Assembly: GCA_903886485.1 (NCBI GenBank) | Contig: CAISMH010000012.1 | Location: forward strand, 248,001 to 312,000 | Length of the DNA: 64,000 bases | Reading direction: 5' to 3' | Source of the DNA: an uncultured Burkholderiales bacterium | GTDB lineage: Bacteria > Pseudomonadota > Gammaproteobacteria > Burkholderiales > Burkholderiaceae_C | Shown here: one piece after another, positions 45,458 through 55,157 of the stretch | Numbering within the stretch: the first letter of the stretch is position 1 | How the letters are laid out: the number at the start of each line of letters is the position of its first letter | Translations under genes and position numbers: made by a program | The notes under the pieces: model-generated | Seen by the model: the letters and a program-made list of their open reading frames with translations, nothing else | Told to the model about the DNA's origin: nothing | Databases searched by the model: none

Positions 45458-47233
45458 ATGACACACACCTTGCCCCCACTCACGCACCGCATCCACACAG
45501 ACCTGTCTCAACTCAAGGACTCATACACGGTGGACTTGGTCGTCATCGGCTCTGGCGGCGCTGGCTTTTCAGCCGCACTCAACGCGGCGATCGACGGCGC
45601 ACGCGTGCTGTTGGTCGAGCGCATGGCCCATGTGGGCGGGACCACCGCTTTGTCTGCGGCCACCACGTGGGTGCCCGGCACGCGGCGTGGGTTGGAAGTC
45701 AACCCAGACGACACACCCGAGCGCGTCGCCACCTTCTTGAACCTCGCCGTGGGCGAGCGCTCAGACGCCAAGCTGCGTCAAGCCTTCATCGACCACGGGC
45801 CACACGCGATTGCCAAACTCGAAGCCCATAGCGCGCTGCAATTCCAAGTACGCATGCTGCACCCCGACTACTTGTCAGAGCTAGAGGGCTCCGTGCTGCG
45901 CGGCCGCGCAATTGAGCCGCAACCTTTTGACGGCAAATTACTCGGCCCCAACCTCCCCCTCGTGCGCCCCCCCATCCCCGAGTTCACTGTGCTGGGCGGG
46001 ATGATGGTGGACCGCGATGACATCTTTCATTTGCTGCGCCTGACCGAGACGTGGAAGTCATTGCGTTACAGCGTGCGCATCCTCGTGCGCCACTTCCTCG
46101 ACAAGCTCTTGCACCCACGCAGCACACGCTTGGTCATGGGCAACGCCATGATTGCGCGCATGCTCTACAGCTACATCCAGCGTCAAGGCCTGCTGGTCAC
46201 CAACACCGAAGTCACACAACTGCTGCAAGCAGAGGACAGCGTTCAAGGCGTTGTGCTGCAACAAACATGGCCCGATGGCAGCGTGACAAAACGCACCGTG
46301 CACAGCAAGGGTGGCGTGGTGATGGCCAGTGGTGGCTTCAACCGCCATCCGACACGCCGCAGCGAGATGTTGCCCGGCGCGAAAGAGGCTTGGTGTCCCG
46401 CGGGCCCCGGCCACACTGGCAGCGCACAAGATTTGGCATTGCAAGCGGGTGGGCACTTGGGCACTGGCGGCTTGAGTCATGCGTTTTGGGCCCCTGTGTC
46501 CACACGCCAACGCGCCGACGGTAGCCTCGCCGCCTTCCCCCACTTTGTCATGGACCGAGGCAAGCCCGGCATGATCACCGTGGACAGCCAAGGCCAGCGC
46601 TACTTGAACGAGTCCACGTCCTACCACCTGTTCGGTATTGCGATGCAAGCGCACCATGCCACCACGCCGAGCGTGCCTTCTTGGTTGGTGTGTGATGCGG
46701 GCGCATTGAAGCGCTACGGCATAGGCATGGTGCGTCCGGGCGGCAAAGGCCTCGCACCCTTCTTGGCCGATGGCTACTTGAAGCAGGGCCGCACCCTGAG
46801 CGAGTTAGCCCAGCAACTGCAGGTGCCCGCAGAAAAACTACAGGCCACAGTGACACGCTTCAATGCCTTTGCTGACAAGGGCGTGGACGAGGACTTCCAA
46901 CGCGGCACCACCGACTACCAACGTGCCAACGGCGACGCCACATGGCACGGACCTAACCCGTGTTTGGGTGCCTTGCGCGAAGGCCCCTTCTATGCCGTGG
47001 CGCTCTACCCGGGCGACATTGGTGCTGCCACAGGCTTGGTCACCGATGGCGATGCCCGCGTGCTCAACGCGCAAGGCCAAGTCATTGACGGCCTGTACGC
47101 GGTGGGCAACGACATGCACTCCATCATGGGTGGCGTCTACCCAGCGCCCGGCATCACCATTGGTCCGGGTGTGACCTTTGGCTACTTGGCTGCTCAACAT
47201 GCAGTGGCGCGCGCAGGCCTTCAGGCGACTTGA
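45458..47233 (+). CDS. Ketosteroid-dehydrogenase-like FAD oxidoreductase
   Basis: A 591-residue flavoprotein of the KstD/fumarate reductase group. It has the dinucleotide motif VVIGSGGAGFSAALNAAIDGARVLLVE, GGTTALSAATTWVPG, and the C-terminal FAD loop YAVGNDMHSIMGGVYPAPGITIGPGVTFGYLAAQHA. It is a paralogue of residues 1-586 of the fusion protein at 41299-43677 but has no NIPSNAP tail. The ATG at 45458 has GGAG nine bases upstream. A TTG at 45443 is possible but less likely. Probably desaturates a ring keto acid made by the AroE-like enzyme. This is inference. Confidence 0.84.
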   Translation: MTHTLPPLTHRIHTDLSQLKDSYTVDLVVIGSGGAGFSAALNAAIDGARVLLVERMAHVGGTTALSAATTWVPGTRRGLEVNPDDTPERVATFLNLAVGERSDAKLRQAFIDHGPHAIAKLEAHSALQFQVRMLHPDYLSELEGSVLRGRAIEPQPFDGKLLGPNLPLVRPPIPEFTVLGGMMVDRDDIFHLLRLTETWKSLRYSVRILVRHFLDKLLHPRSTRLVMGNAMIARMLYSYIQRQGLLVTNTEVTQLLQAEDSVQGVVLQQTWPDGSVTKRTVHSKGGVVMASGGFNRHPTRRSEMLPGAKEAWCPAGPGHTGSAQDLALQAGGHLGTGGLSHAFWAPVSTRQRADGSLAAFPHFVMDRGKPGMITVDSQGQRYLNESTSYHLFGIAMQAHHATTPSVPSWLVCDAGALKRYGIGMVRPGGKGLAPFLADGYLKQGRTLSELAQQLQVPAEKLQATVTRFNAFADKGVDEDFQRGTTDYQRANGDATWHGPNPCLGALREGPFYAVALYPGDIGAATGLVTDGDARVLNAQGQVIDGLYAVGNDMHSIMGGVYPAPGITIGPGVTFGYLAAQHAVARAGLQAT

Positions 47234-47254
47234 ACCACGCACGCCGCCTCCATG

Positions 47255-47282
47255 AAAAAGGGAGCCTCGCGGCTCCCTTTTT
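47255..47282. terminator. Bidirectional terminator between the flavoprotein and pmdC
   Basis: A perfect stem AAAAAGGGAGCC/GGCTCCCTTTTT closes a TCGC loop. With A-tract on one side and T-tract on the other it can stop the plus-strand flavoprotein transcript and the minus-strand pmd operon, which ends at 47326. Confidence 0.93.
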
Positions 47283-47325
47283 GATTGCACCGCTTTCGAG
47301 AACGCGGTGCGGCTGGCCAAACGCA

Positions 47326-48282
47326 TCACGCGTTGAGCTGCTGCTCCAAATCATGCAGCACCTTGTAGCAAGGCAACACTTGCGCAACGCTTGAGTTGGG
47401 TTCGCGGCCCTCTTGGATGGCGCTGAAGAACTCGCGGTCTTGCAACTCGATGCCGTTCATGGACACCGCCACTTTGGACACGTCGATTTGCTCTTCTTTG
47501 CCCGTGTACAAATCGTCGTAACGCGCAAGGTAGGTGCCGGTGTCGCCGATGTAGCGGAAGTACGTGCCCAAAGGACCGTCGTTGTTGAAGCTCAGCGACA
47601 GCGTGCAGATCGCACCATTGGCTGCTTGAAGCTGAATGCTCATGTCCATCGCGATGCCCAGTGTGGGATGGATGGGCCCTTGCACCGCATTGGCTTTGAC
47701 GATGGGGCTACCTGCTTGGTAAGCAAACAAGTCCACGGTGTGCGCGGCATGGTGCCACAGCAAGTGGTCGGTCCAGCTGCGGGCTTGGCCAAGCGCGTTC
47801 ATGTTGGTGCGACGGAAGAAGTAGGTTTGCACATCCATTTGTTGGATGTTGAATTCGCCCGCTTTGATTTTGTGGTGCACCCACTGGTGGCTGGGGTTGA
47901 AGCGACGGGTGTGACCGCACATCGCCACCAAGCCTTTTTCTTTGGCCACGCGCACCACTTCGTCGGCATCCTTCCAGCTGTCAGCCAACGGGATTTCAAC
48001 TTGCACGTGCTTACCAGCCTTCAAGCAAGCCAAGCTTTGTGCGGCGTGCATTTGCGTGGGCGTACACAAAATGACGGCATCGACCTCAGGCAAGGCCAAG
48101 CTGTCAGCCAAGTCGGTGGTGACGTGTTGGATGCCGTACTTGCCTGCGACTTCGCGGGTCTTTTCCAAATCACGACTGATCAAGGACACGACTTCGACGC
48201 CGTCGATGTTCTTGATGCCGTCCAAGTGTTTGATGCCAAAGGCACCCGCGCCTGCCAAGGCGACTTTGATGGTTTTGCTCAT
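47326..48282 (-). CDS. pmdC: 4-Carboxy-2-hydroxymuconate-6-semialdehyde dehydrogenase
   Basis: A 318-residue Gfo/Idh/MocA-fold enzyme matching LigC/PmdC. It oxidises the hemiacetal form of the ring-cleavage product to 2-pyrone-4,6-dicarboxylate with NAD(P)+. Features are VALAGAGAFGIKHLDGIK, VEIPLADSWKDADEV, CGHTRRFNPSHQWVH and WHHAAHTVDLFAYQ, with the His residues of the active site. It is the last gene of the pmd operon, 20 bp after pmdB, and ends at a shared terminator. Confidence 0.93.
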   Translation of the reverse strand: MSKTIKVALAGAGAFGIKHLDGIKNIDGVEVVSLISRDLEKTREVAGKYGIQHVTTDLADSLALPEVDAVILCTPTQMHAAQSLACLKAGKHVQVEIPLADSWKDADEVVRVAKEKGLVAMCGHTRRFNPSHQWVHHKIKAGEFNIQQMDVQTYFFRRTNMNALGQARSWTDHLLWHHAAHTVDLFAYQAGSPIVKANAVQGPIHPTLGIAMDMSIQLQAANGAICTLSLSFNNDGPLGTYFRYIGDTGTYLARYDDLYTGKEEQIDVSKVAVSMNGIELQDREFFSAIQEGREPNSSVAQVLPCYKVLHDLEQQLNA

Positions 48283-48302
48283 TTCATTTTCCTCTTGATG
48301 GT

Positions 48303-49629
<1,327 letters not shown>

Positions 49630-49630
<1 letters not shown>

Positions 49631-50547
49631 TAAAAAGTCTCCTCTGGCCAATACAGGCGCATGGGGTTGTCCACCAAGAGTTTCTTTTGCAACTCTGGGG
49701 TCGTCGCGATATGCGGGATGAAGTCCACCAGCAAGCCGTCATCGGGCATGTGGTCTTTGAGGTTGGGATGGGGCCAATCGGTGCCCCAAATCACGCGGTC
49801 TGGAAACTCGTCCACGATGCGCTTGGCAAATGGGATCACGTCTTGGTAAGCGTTTTGCTCGCCGTTCAGCGCCTTGGGGCCAGCCACAGACAAGCGCTCG
49901 GGACATGTGACTTTGCTCCACACGTTTTTGTGTTCGCGCATGAACTTCACGAATAACTCAAACTCAGGACCATCAACAGGCTGGGTCACATCGGGGCGGC
50001 CCATGTGGTCGACCACCACGTTGGTGGGCAAGGCCGTGAAGAAGTCCCACAACTCGGGCAAGTCCACGGCTTCAAAGTAAATCACCACATGCCAGCCGTA
50101 CATCTGAACGCGCTTGGCAATTTCCAGCAGCTCATCTTTGGGCGTGAAGTCCACTAAGCGCTTGACGAAGTTGAAACGCACACCGCGCACGCCTGCGTCG
50201 TGCATGGCTTGCAGTTCGTCTTCGGTCACGCTGCGTTTGACCGTGGCCACGCCACGCGCTTTGCCACCGGAGCTGACCAAGGCATCGACCATGGCGCGGT
50301 TGTCTGCGCCGTGGCAGGTGGCTTGCACCACCACATTACGGGCAAAACCCAAGTGGTCGCGCAAGGCATACAACTGTGCCTTGGAGGCATCACACGGTGT
50401 GTATTTGCGCTCAGGTGCGTAAGGGAACTCGTGGCCGGGACCAAACACGTGGCAGTGGGCATCGACGGCACCTGCAGGCAATTTGAATTTGGGCTTGCTG
50501 GGGCCGCTGTACCAGTCCAACCAGCCGGGGGTTTTCTGAAATTCCAT
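49630..50547 (-). CDS. pmdD: 2-Pyrone-4,6-dicarboxylate hydrolase
   Basis: A 305-residue amidohydrolase matching LigI/PmdD. It opens the lactone 2-pyrone-4,6-dicarboxylate to 4-oxalomesaconate. Active-site elements are VDAHCHVFGPG (His-x-His), VVVDHMGRPD (His) and VIWGTDWPHPN (Asp). GAGGAAA lies before the chosen ATG. The eight extra upstream codons are not conserved. Placed before pmdA in the operon, as in Comamonas. Confidence 0.94.
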
Positions 50548-50567
50548 ATCGTCTTTCCTCTGTGTTT

Positions 50568-51527
50568 TCAATCGGGTTGAATATGTGCTTCGCGCACCAG
50601 CTTGGCGTAGCGTTGGCGTTCGGCGCGAAGTAAGTTGGTAAACATCTCGGCGCTGCCCAGCACCACTTCGCCACCGACGGCGTGCATGCGTTCGCGCACG
50701 TCTTGGGTCTGCAAAGCTTTTTGCACTTCAGCGTGGAGCTTGTTCACAATGGGTTTGGGGGTCGCCGCGGGGGCGACCAAGCCATACCAAACCGAGGCTT
50801 CGAAACCAGGAAAGCCCGACTCGGCGATGGTGGGCGCTTCCGGAAAGATCGCGCTGCGATTGGGACTGAGGACAGCCAACACTTTGAGCTTGCCGCTCTT
50901 GACATGTGGCAACACTTCCAAGGCATTCACCGCCACCAAAGGCAATTGCCCCCCCATCACATCGGTGATGGCTGGCGAGCCGCCACGGTAGGGGATGTGT
51001 TGTAAGTCAATGCCCGCCGCACGTGCAAATAACTCCACCGCCATGTGTGGCGTGGAGCCGTTGCCCGGTGATCCGAATGCAATGCTGTTGGGCTTGCCTT
51101 TGGCCGCCTCGATCAATTGTTTGATGTTGGTGTAAGGCGCTGCGGCATTGGCCGCGATGACGACAGGCACACGGCCAATGAGCGAGACGGCGACCAAGTC
51201 ACGCTCCACATCAAAGGGCGCGGGTTGGTAGAGCGACATGTTGGCAGCCAAAGCATTGGCGGCCATCATCAAGGTGTAGCCATCGGGTTCGGCGGTGATG
51301 ACGGACTTGACCGCGATGTTGGTGCCTGCGCCGGGTTTGTTGTCCACGATCACAGCTTGGCCCATGCTGGCCGATAAGCTTTGACCCACGGTGCGTGCCA
51401 CCACGTCCACCGCACCACCTGCGGCGTATCCCACCACCACCTTGATGGGCTTGGTGGGATAGCTTTGTGCAAGCGCGCAAGTCGCCACACATGACACCCA
51501 CAGAATCAGACTCCAACGTTTCAACAT
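50568..51527 (-). CDS. Tripartite tricarboxylate (TctC/Bug-type) solute-binding protein 1
   Basis: A 319-residue periplasmic protein with a signal peptide (MLKRWSLILWVSCVATCALA) and the Bug/TctC pattern YPTKPIKVVVGYAAGGAVDVVARTV, IVDNKPGAGTNIAVKSV and FGSPGNGSTPHMAVELFARAAGIDLQHIPYRG. Such proteins catch small carboxylates. No TctA or TctB membrane genes are in the window. Located in the pmd operon between a second TctC and pmdD, it likely binds an aromatic acid or serves as a sensor. Confidence 0.9.
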   Translation of the reverse strand: MLKRWSLILWVSCVATCALAQSYPTKPIKVVVGYAAGGAVDVVARTVGQSLSASMGQAVIVDNKPGAGTNIAVKSVITAEPDGYTLMMAANALAANMSLYQPAPFDVERDLVAVSLIGRVPVVIAANAAAPYTNIKQLIEAAKGKPNSIAFGSPGNGSTPHMAVELFARAAGIDLQHIPYRGGSPAITDVMGGQLPLVAVNALEVLPHVKSGKLKVLAVLSPNRSAIFPEAPTIAESGFPGFEASVWYGLVAPAATPKPIVNKLHAEVQKALQTQDVRERMHAVGGEVVLGSAEMFTNLLRAERQRYAKLVREAHIQPD

Positions 51528-51544
51528 GATGTGCGTCCTAACTC

Positions 51545-52537
51545 TTAATCCAAAGACACTTGTGCTTTTTTGATGATGCTGCCAAACCGCGTCGACTCTG
51601 CTTGTATGTAGGCATTCAACTGATCACGGTTCAGCGTGAAGGGCTCGTACGCAAACGAAGCAAACTTATCGCGCACATCAGGCTCAGTCAACGCCCTTTC
51701 AATGTCACGCTGAATTTTGTCGGTCACGGTTTTGGGCAATCCGCGCGGCGCCGCAATCGTGGTCCAACCGCTCACTTCAAAACCTGCGGAGCCGCCTGAC
51801 TCACCGACGGTGGGCACATGAGGAAATGCGCTCACGCGTTTGGGTGCAGCCACCGCCAAGTATTGCAGTTTGCCTGCGCGATACATGGCGCCCGCCGTCG
51901 CGTTAGAGCCCAAAGCAAACGAGAGCTCGCCATTGGCAACGCCGCTGTAGAGCATGCTGGTTTCTTTGTAAATCACGTGCTGCATGTCCGTGCCCGTGAC
52001 CGACTCGAACAACGCAGAGCCCAAGTGCACAGGGTTACCGACAGACCAAGAACCGTAGTTCAAACGACCCGGATGCGCTTTGGCATCGGCAATCAGGTCT
52101 GCCACTTTTTTGTATTTGCTGTCGGTCGATACCGTGACAAAAAAGTAGGTTTTGAACAAAGGCGCCAAGGGTTCGAAATCAGCCTTGGGGTCATACGGTA
52201 ACTTCTTAAACAGATGCGGGTACGCGGACAAATGCACGCTGTCGAGCTGGATCAAATCATGGCCATCATTCGCACCGCGCTTGAAAGTGTCAATGGCAAT
52301 AAAGCCATTGCCACCGGGCTTGTTCTCGACCACCACTGGCTTACCCCAGGTGCGTGACAACTTGTCAGCCACCAAGCGCAGCACCCCCTCAGGGCCGCTG
52401 CCCACAGGGAACGGCGTGAGGATGCGCACAGGTTTAGTCGGGAAGTCTTGAGCTTGCAGCGAAGTGCTGCACAGCACCAGAGCACCCAACACAACAACTG
52501 CAAGCAATGGACGCTTTGAGGGAGATGTCGTAAACAA
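51545..52537 (-). CDS. Tripartite tricarboxylate (TctC/Bug-type) solute-binding protein 2
   Basis: A 330-residue Bug/TctC-type protein with a signal peptide (KRPLLAVVVLGALVLCSTSLQA) and the family start FPTKPVRILTPFPVGSGPEGVLRLVADKLS, then VVENKPGGNGFIAIDTFKRG. The start is a TTG with no visible ribosome-binding site, so the true start is uncertain. It differs from its neighbour in the ligand-binding loops, so the two probably bind different acids. It is 18 bp after pmdF. Confidence 0.86.
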   Translation of the reverse strand: MFTTSPSKRPLLAVVVLGALVLCSTSLQAQDFPTKPVRILTPFPVGSGPEGVLRLVADKLSRTWGKPVVVENKPGGNGFIAIDTFKRGANDGHDLIQLDSVHLSAYPHLFKKLPYDPKADFEPLAPLFKTYFFVTVSTDSKYKKVADLIADAKAHPGRLNYGSWSVGNPVHLGSALFESVTGTDMQHVIYKETSMLYSGVANGELSFALGSNATAGAMYRAGKLQYLAVAAPKRVSAFPHVPTVGESGGSAGFEVSGWTTIAAPRGLPKTVTDKIQRDIERALTEPDVRDKFASFAYEPFTLNRDQLNAYIQAESTRFGSIIKKAQVSLD

Positions 52538-52555
52538 GTTGGCGATGCTTTGAAA

Positions 52556-53239
52556 TCAATCGATGTACTTCAAGCCAGCCGCGGCCAAGGGCTCACGCAT
52601 CTTGTACATGTCGAGACCCAACACGCCTGAGGCTAACTTGGCGCGCTTCTCGCCTTCAAAGCTCTCGCGTTTTTGCGCCGCCGCCAAAGTTTCGGCCGCA
52701 CGCGCGGCAGGCACGCACACCACGCCGTCGTCGTCGGCCACGATGACGTCACCGGGGGTGACCAGCATGCCTGCACACACCACGGGAATGTTGACGGAGC
52801 CGATGGTGGCCTTGATGGTGCCCTTGCTACTGATGGCTTTGCTCCACACGGGGAAGTTCATCTTGTGCAGCTCTTTCACATCACGCACACCGGCGTCGAT
52901 GATGAGGGCGCGTGCGCCACGGGCTTGGAACGAGGTGGCCAACAAATCACCAAAGTAGCCGTCGGTACATTCGGCGGTGATGGCGGCCACCACAATATCG
53001 CCGGGTTGAATTTGCTCTGCGGCGACATGCATCATCCAGTTGTCGCCAGGGTGCAGCAGCACGGTCACGGCAGTGCCCGACACTTGTGCGCCTGGGTAGA
53101 TGGGACGCATATAAGGCTTGAGCAAGCCCACACGGCCCATGGCTTCGTGAACGGTGGCCGAGCCCAAAGCGGCCAAGCCATCCGCGGCTGCGCGATCTGC
53201 GCGTGTGATGTTGCGGTAAACAACGCCGAGTTCGTACAT
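52556..53239 (-). CDS. pmdF: 4-Carboxy-4-hydroxy-2-oxoadipate aldolase/oxaloacetate decarboxylase
   Basis: A 227-residue RraA-fold class II aldolase matching LigK/PmdF. It splits 4-carboxy-4-hydroxy-2-oxoadipate into pyruvate and oxaloacetate with a divalent metal. Seen are the RraA-fold start ([21 protein letters not shown]), [26 protein letters not shown], the metal/substrate motif [12 protein letters not shown] (Arg-Asp), and [18 protein letters not shown]. Final step of the operon pathway. 21 bp after pmdE. Confidence 0.93.
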   Translation of the reverse strand: MYELGVVYRNITRADRAAADGLAALGSATVHEAMGRVGLLKPYMRPIYPGAQVSGTAVTVLLHPGDNWMMHVAAEQIQPGDIVVAAITAECTDGYFGDLLATSFQARGARALIIDAGVRDVKELHKMNFPVWSKAISSKGTIKATIGSVNIPVVCAGMLVTPGDVIVADDDGVVCVPAARAAETLAAAQKRESFEGEKRAKLASGVLGLDMYKMREPLAAAGLKYID

Positions 53240-53260
53240 AAGAAATCTCCTGAAAATGGA

Positions 53261-54295
53261 TTAACGGCCTTGCGATTTGAGCTTGGTGTCCAAGCGTGAG
53301 AACACGCGACGTGCGTTGCCCTCGTACACCTGATGGCGCTCGTCTGCATTGAGGTTCAAAGTGGACTCGATGTAACGCTTGGTGTCATCGTAGTAATGAC
53401 CTGTTTCTGGATCGATGCCGCGCACCGCACCAATCATTTCGGAGGCGAACATGATGTTCTTGACCGGAATGACTTTGGTCAGCAAATCGATGCCGGGCTG
53501 GTGGTACACGCAGGTGTCGAAGTAAATGTTGTTCAGCAAATGTTCGGTGAGCAAAGGCTTTTTCAACTCTTGCGCCAAACCGCGGAAGCGTCCCCAGTGG
53601 TAAGGCACCGCGCCACCGCCGTGCGGGATCAAGAACTTCAAGGTGGGGAAGTCTTTGAACAAGTCAGAGGTCAAACACTGCATGAAGGCCGTGGTGTCTG
53701 CGTTCAAGTAATGCGCGCCAGTGGTGTGGAAGCATGCATTGCAACTGGTGGACACGTGAATCATGGCGGGGATGTCGTACTCCACCATCTTTTCGTAGAT
53801 GGGGTACCACGACTTGTCGCTCAGAGGGGGGGATGTCCAGTGACCGCCGGATGGATCGGGATTGAGGTTGATGCCCACATTGCCGTATTGCTCCACGCAC
53901 TTGACCAGTTCAGGAATGCATGTCGCGGGATCGACTCCGGGCGACTGGGGCAACATGGCCGCAGGCACGAAGTTGTTGGGGAACAACTCAGACACACGGA
54001 AGCACAGCTCATTACAAATGGCGGCCCAAGTGGATGAGACTTGGAAGTCACCAATGTGGTGGGCCATGAAACTGGCACGTGGGCTGAAGATGGTGATGTC
54101 AGAGCCACGCTCTTTCATCTTGGCGAGCTGGTTGGTCTCGATGGTTTCGCGCAATTCATCGTCACTGATTTTGAGATCAGACACTTTCGGCATTGATGCG
54201 GGGTCTTGGATGCCTGCGATTTGTCGGTTGCGCCATTCTTCCAAGGCCTTAGGCGCTGTGGTGTAGTGACCGTGGACGTCGATGATGAGTGACAT
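53261..54295 (-). CDS. pmdE: 4-Oxalomesaconate hydratase
   Basis: A 344-residue amidohydrolase-fold enzyme matching LigJ/PmdE. It adds water to 4-oxalomesaconate to give 4-carboxy-4-hydroxy-2-oxoadipate, and a Zn2+ ion is expected. Motifs are MSLIIDVHGHYTTAPKALEEW (His-x-His), MIHVSTSCN, and FLIPHGGGAVPYHWGRFRG. It is placed before pmdF as in Comamonas. Confidence 0.93.
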   Translation of the reverse strand: MSLIIDVHGHYTTAPKALEEWRNRQIAGIQDPASMPKVSDLKISDDELRETIETNQLAKMKERGSDITIFSPRASFMAHHIGDFQVSSTWAAICNELCFRVSELFPNNFVPAAMLPQSPGVDPATCIPELVKCVEQYGNVGINLNPDPSGGHWTSPPLSDKSWYPIYEKMVEYDIPAMIHVSTSCNACFHTTGAHYLNADTTAFMQCLTSDLFKDFPTLKFLIPHGGGAVPYHWGRFRGLAQELKKPLLTEHLLNNIYFDTCVYHQPGIDLLTKVIPVKNIMFASEMIGAVRGIDPETGHYYDDTKRYIESTLNLNADERHQVYEGNARRVFSRLDTKLKSQGR

Positions 54296-54333
54296 AAATA
54301 ACCTTCAGATTCAAGTTGGAGGTGAGAAAAAAA

Positions 54334-55050
54334 TCAGAGCCAGTTCATGCCTTGCTTGCGCTTGAGGTCTTCGACGCCTGCGCTGGTCAAGAACTGCAAA
54401 AACGATTGCACCGCGGCCACACGCACCGCATCAAGACTGATGGTGCTGGGAATGCCTGCTGAGAAGGTGGTGATGAAAGCGACATCGGCAGGCAAAGTGC
54501 CCAACACGTCAATGCCGGGCTGCGCGATGAGTTCGCTCAGTTGTTGAAAGCCTAACGCCGCTTGCCCCTTGGCCACCAAAGCGCCGACAGGTGTGCCGGG
54601 GGGCGGAACCACGATGCGGGCTTTGACTTGGTCCGCAATGCCCCATCGCTCAAACAACTGGTCGAGATACACACCACTCGGACCTGTGGAGTAGCTGAGT
54701 GTGGGGCTGGCCATCACAGCCGCTTTGACCGCGGCCTCGTGACTCAAGTCGGGACGCGGCGCCCCCGCTTGGACGGCCACCGCCACGGGAGAGCGCACCC
54801 AATCGTGACGTGTGCCTTGCTGCACATGACCGGAAGCGATCAAACGCTCAATCGCATCTGAGGCCAGCAACACCATATCGAAGGCTTCACCCGCTTGCAC
54901 GCGCTTGGCGGCATCGACACCGCCCACCGATTCAATCTGCACAGACACACCCGTTTGGGCAAGGTAGGCCTGCGCCAAATCAGCCAGCAAAGACTTGGTG
55001 GCCATGGAGGAAATGCCACGCAAAACGACAGGAGGGGTAGGAGTTTGCAT
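54334..55050 (-). CDS. Substrate-binding-protein-like protein at the head of the pmd operon
   Basis: A 238-residue protein resembling ModA-type periplasmic binding proteins (VVLRGISSMATKSLLADLAQAYLAQTGVSVQIES, AGEAFDMVLLAS, YSTGPSGVYLDQLFERWGI). No signal peptide is visible from the chosen ATG or from the 16 upstream codons, so it may stay in the cytoplasm. It occupies the place of the uncharacterised first gene pmdU of the Comamonas pmdUKEFDABC operon, but I cannot confirm homology. A ligand-sensing or isomerase role is possible. No function is assigned. Confidence 0.72.
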   Translation of the reverse strand: MQTPTPPVVLRGISSMATKSLLADLAQAYLAQTGVSVQIESVGGVDAAKRVQAGEAFDMVLLASDAIERLIASGHVQQGTRHDWVRSPVAVAVQAGAPRPDLSHEAAVKAAVMASPTLSYSTGPSGVYLDQLFERWGIADQVKARIVVPPPGTPVGALVAKGQAALGFQQLSELIAQPGIDVLGTLPADVAFITTFSAGIPSTISLDAVRVAAVQSFLQFLTSAGVEDLKRKQGMNWL

Positions 55051-55120
55051 AGCGCCAGATTCTAGAGATTTACCCCAGAATTGGGCCTCACACGGCAAAC
55101 TAACTGCTATAACGTTTTTA

Positions 55121-55141
55121 AATAACAGACAATTGGTTATT
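55121..55141. promoter_or_regulatory. Candidate LysR operator of the pmd operon
   Basis: A perfect inverted repeat AATAAC-N9-GTTATT lies 17-37 bp upstream of the LysR start, in the AT-rich 107-bp gap between the divergent pmd operon and the LysR gene. This is where LysR recognition sites normally sit, and the site could serve both promoters. Confidence 0.6.
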
Positions 55142-55157
55142 CAATTTCGAGGATTGT

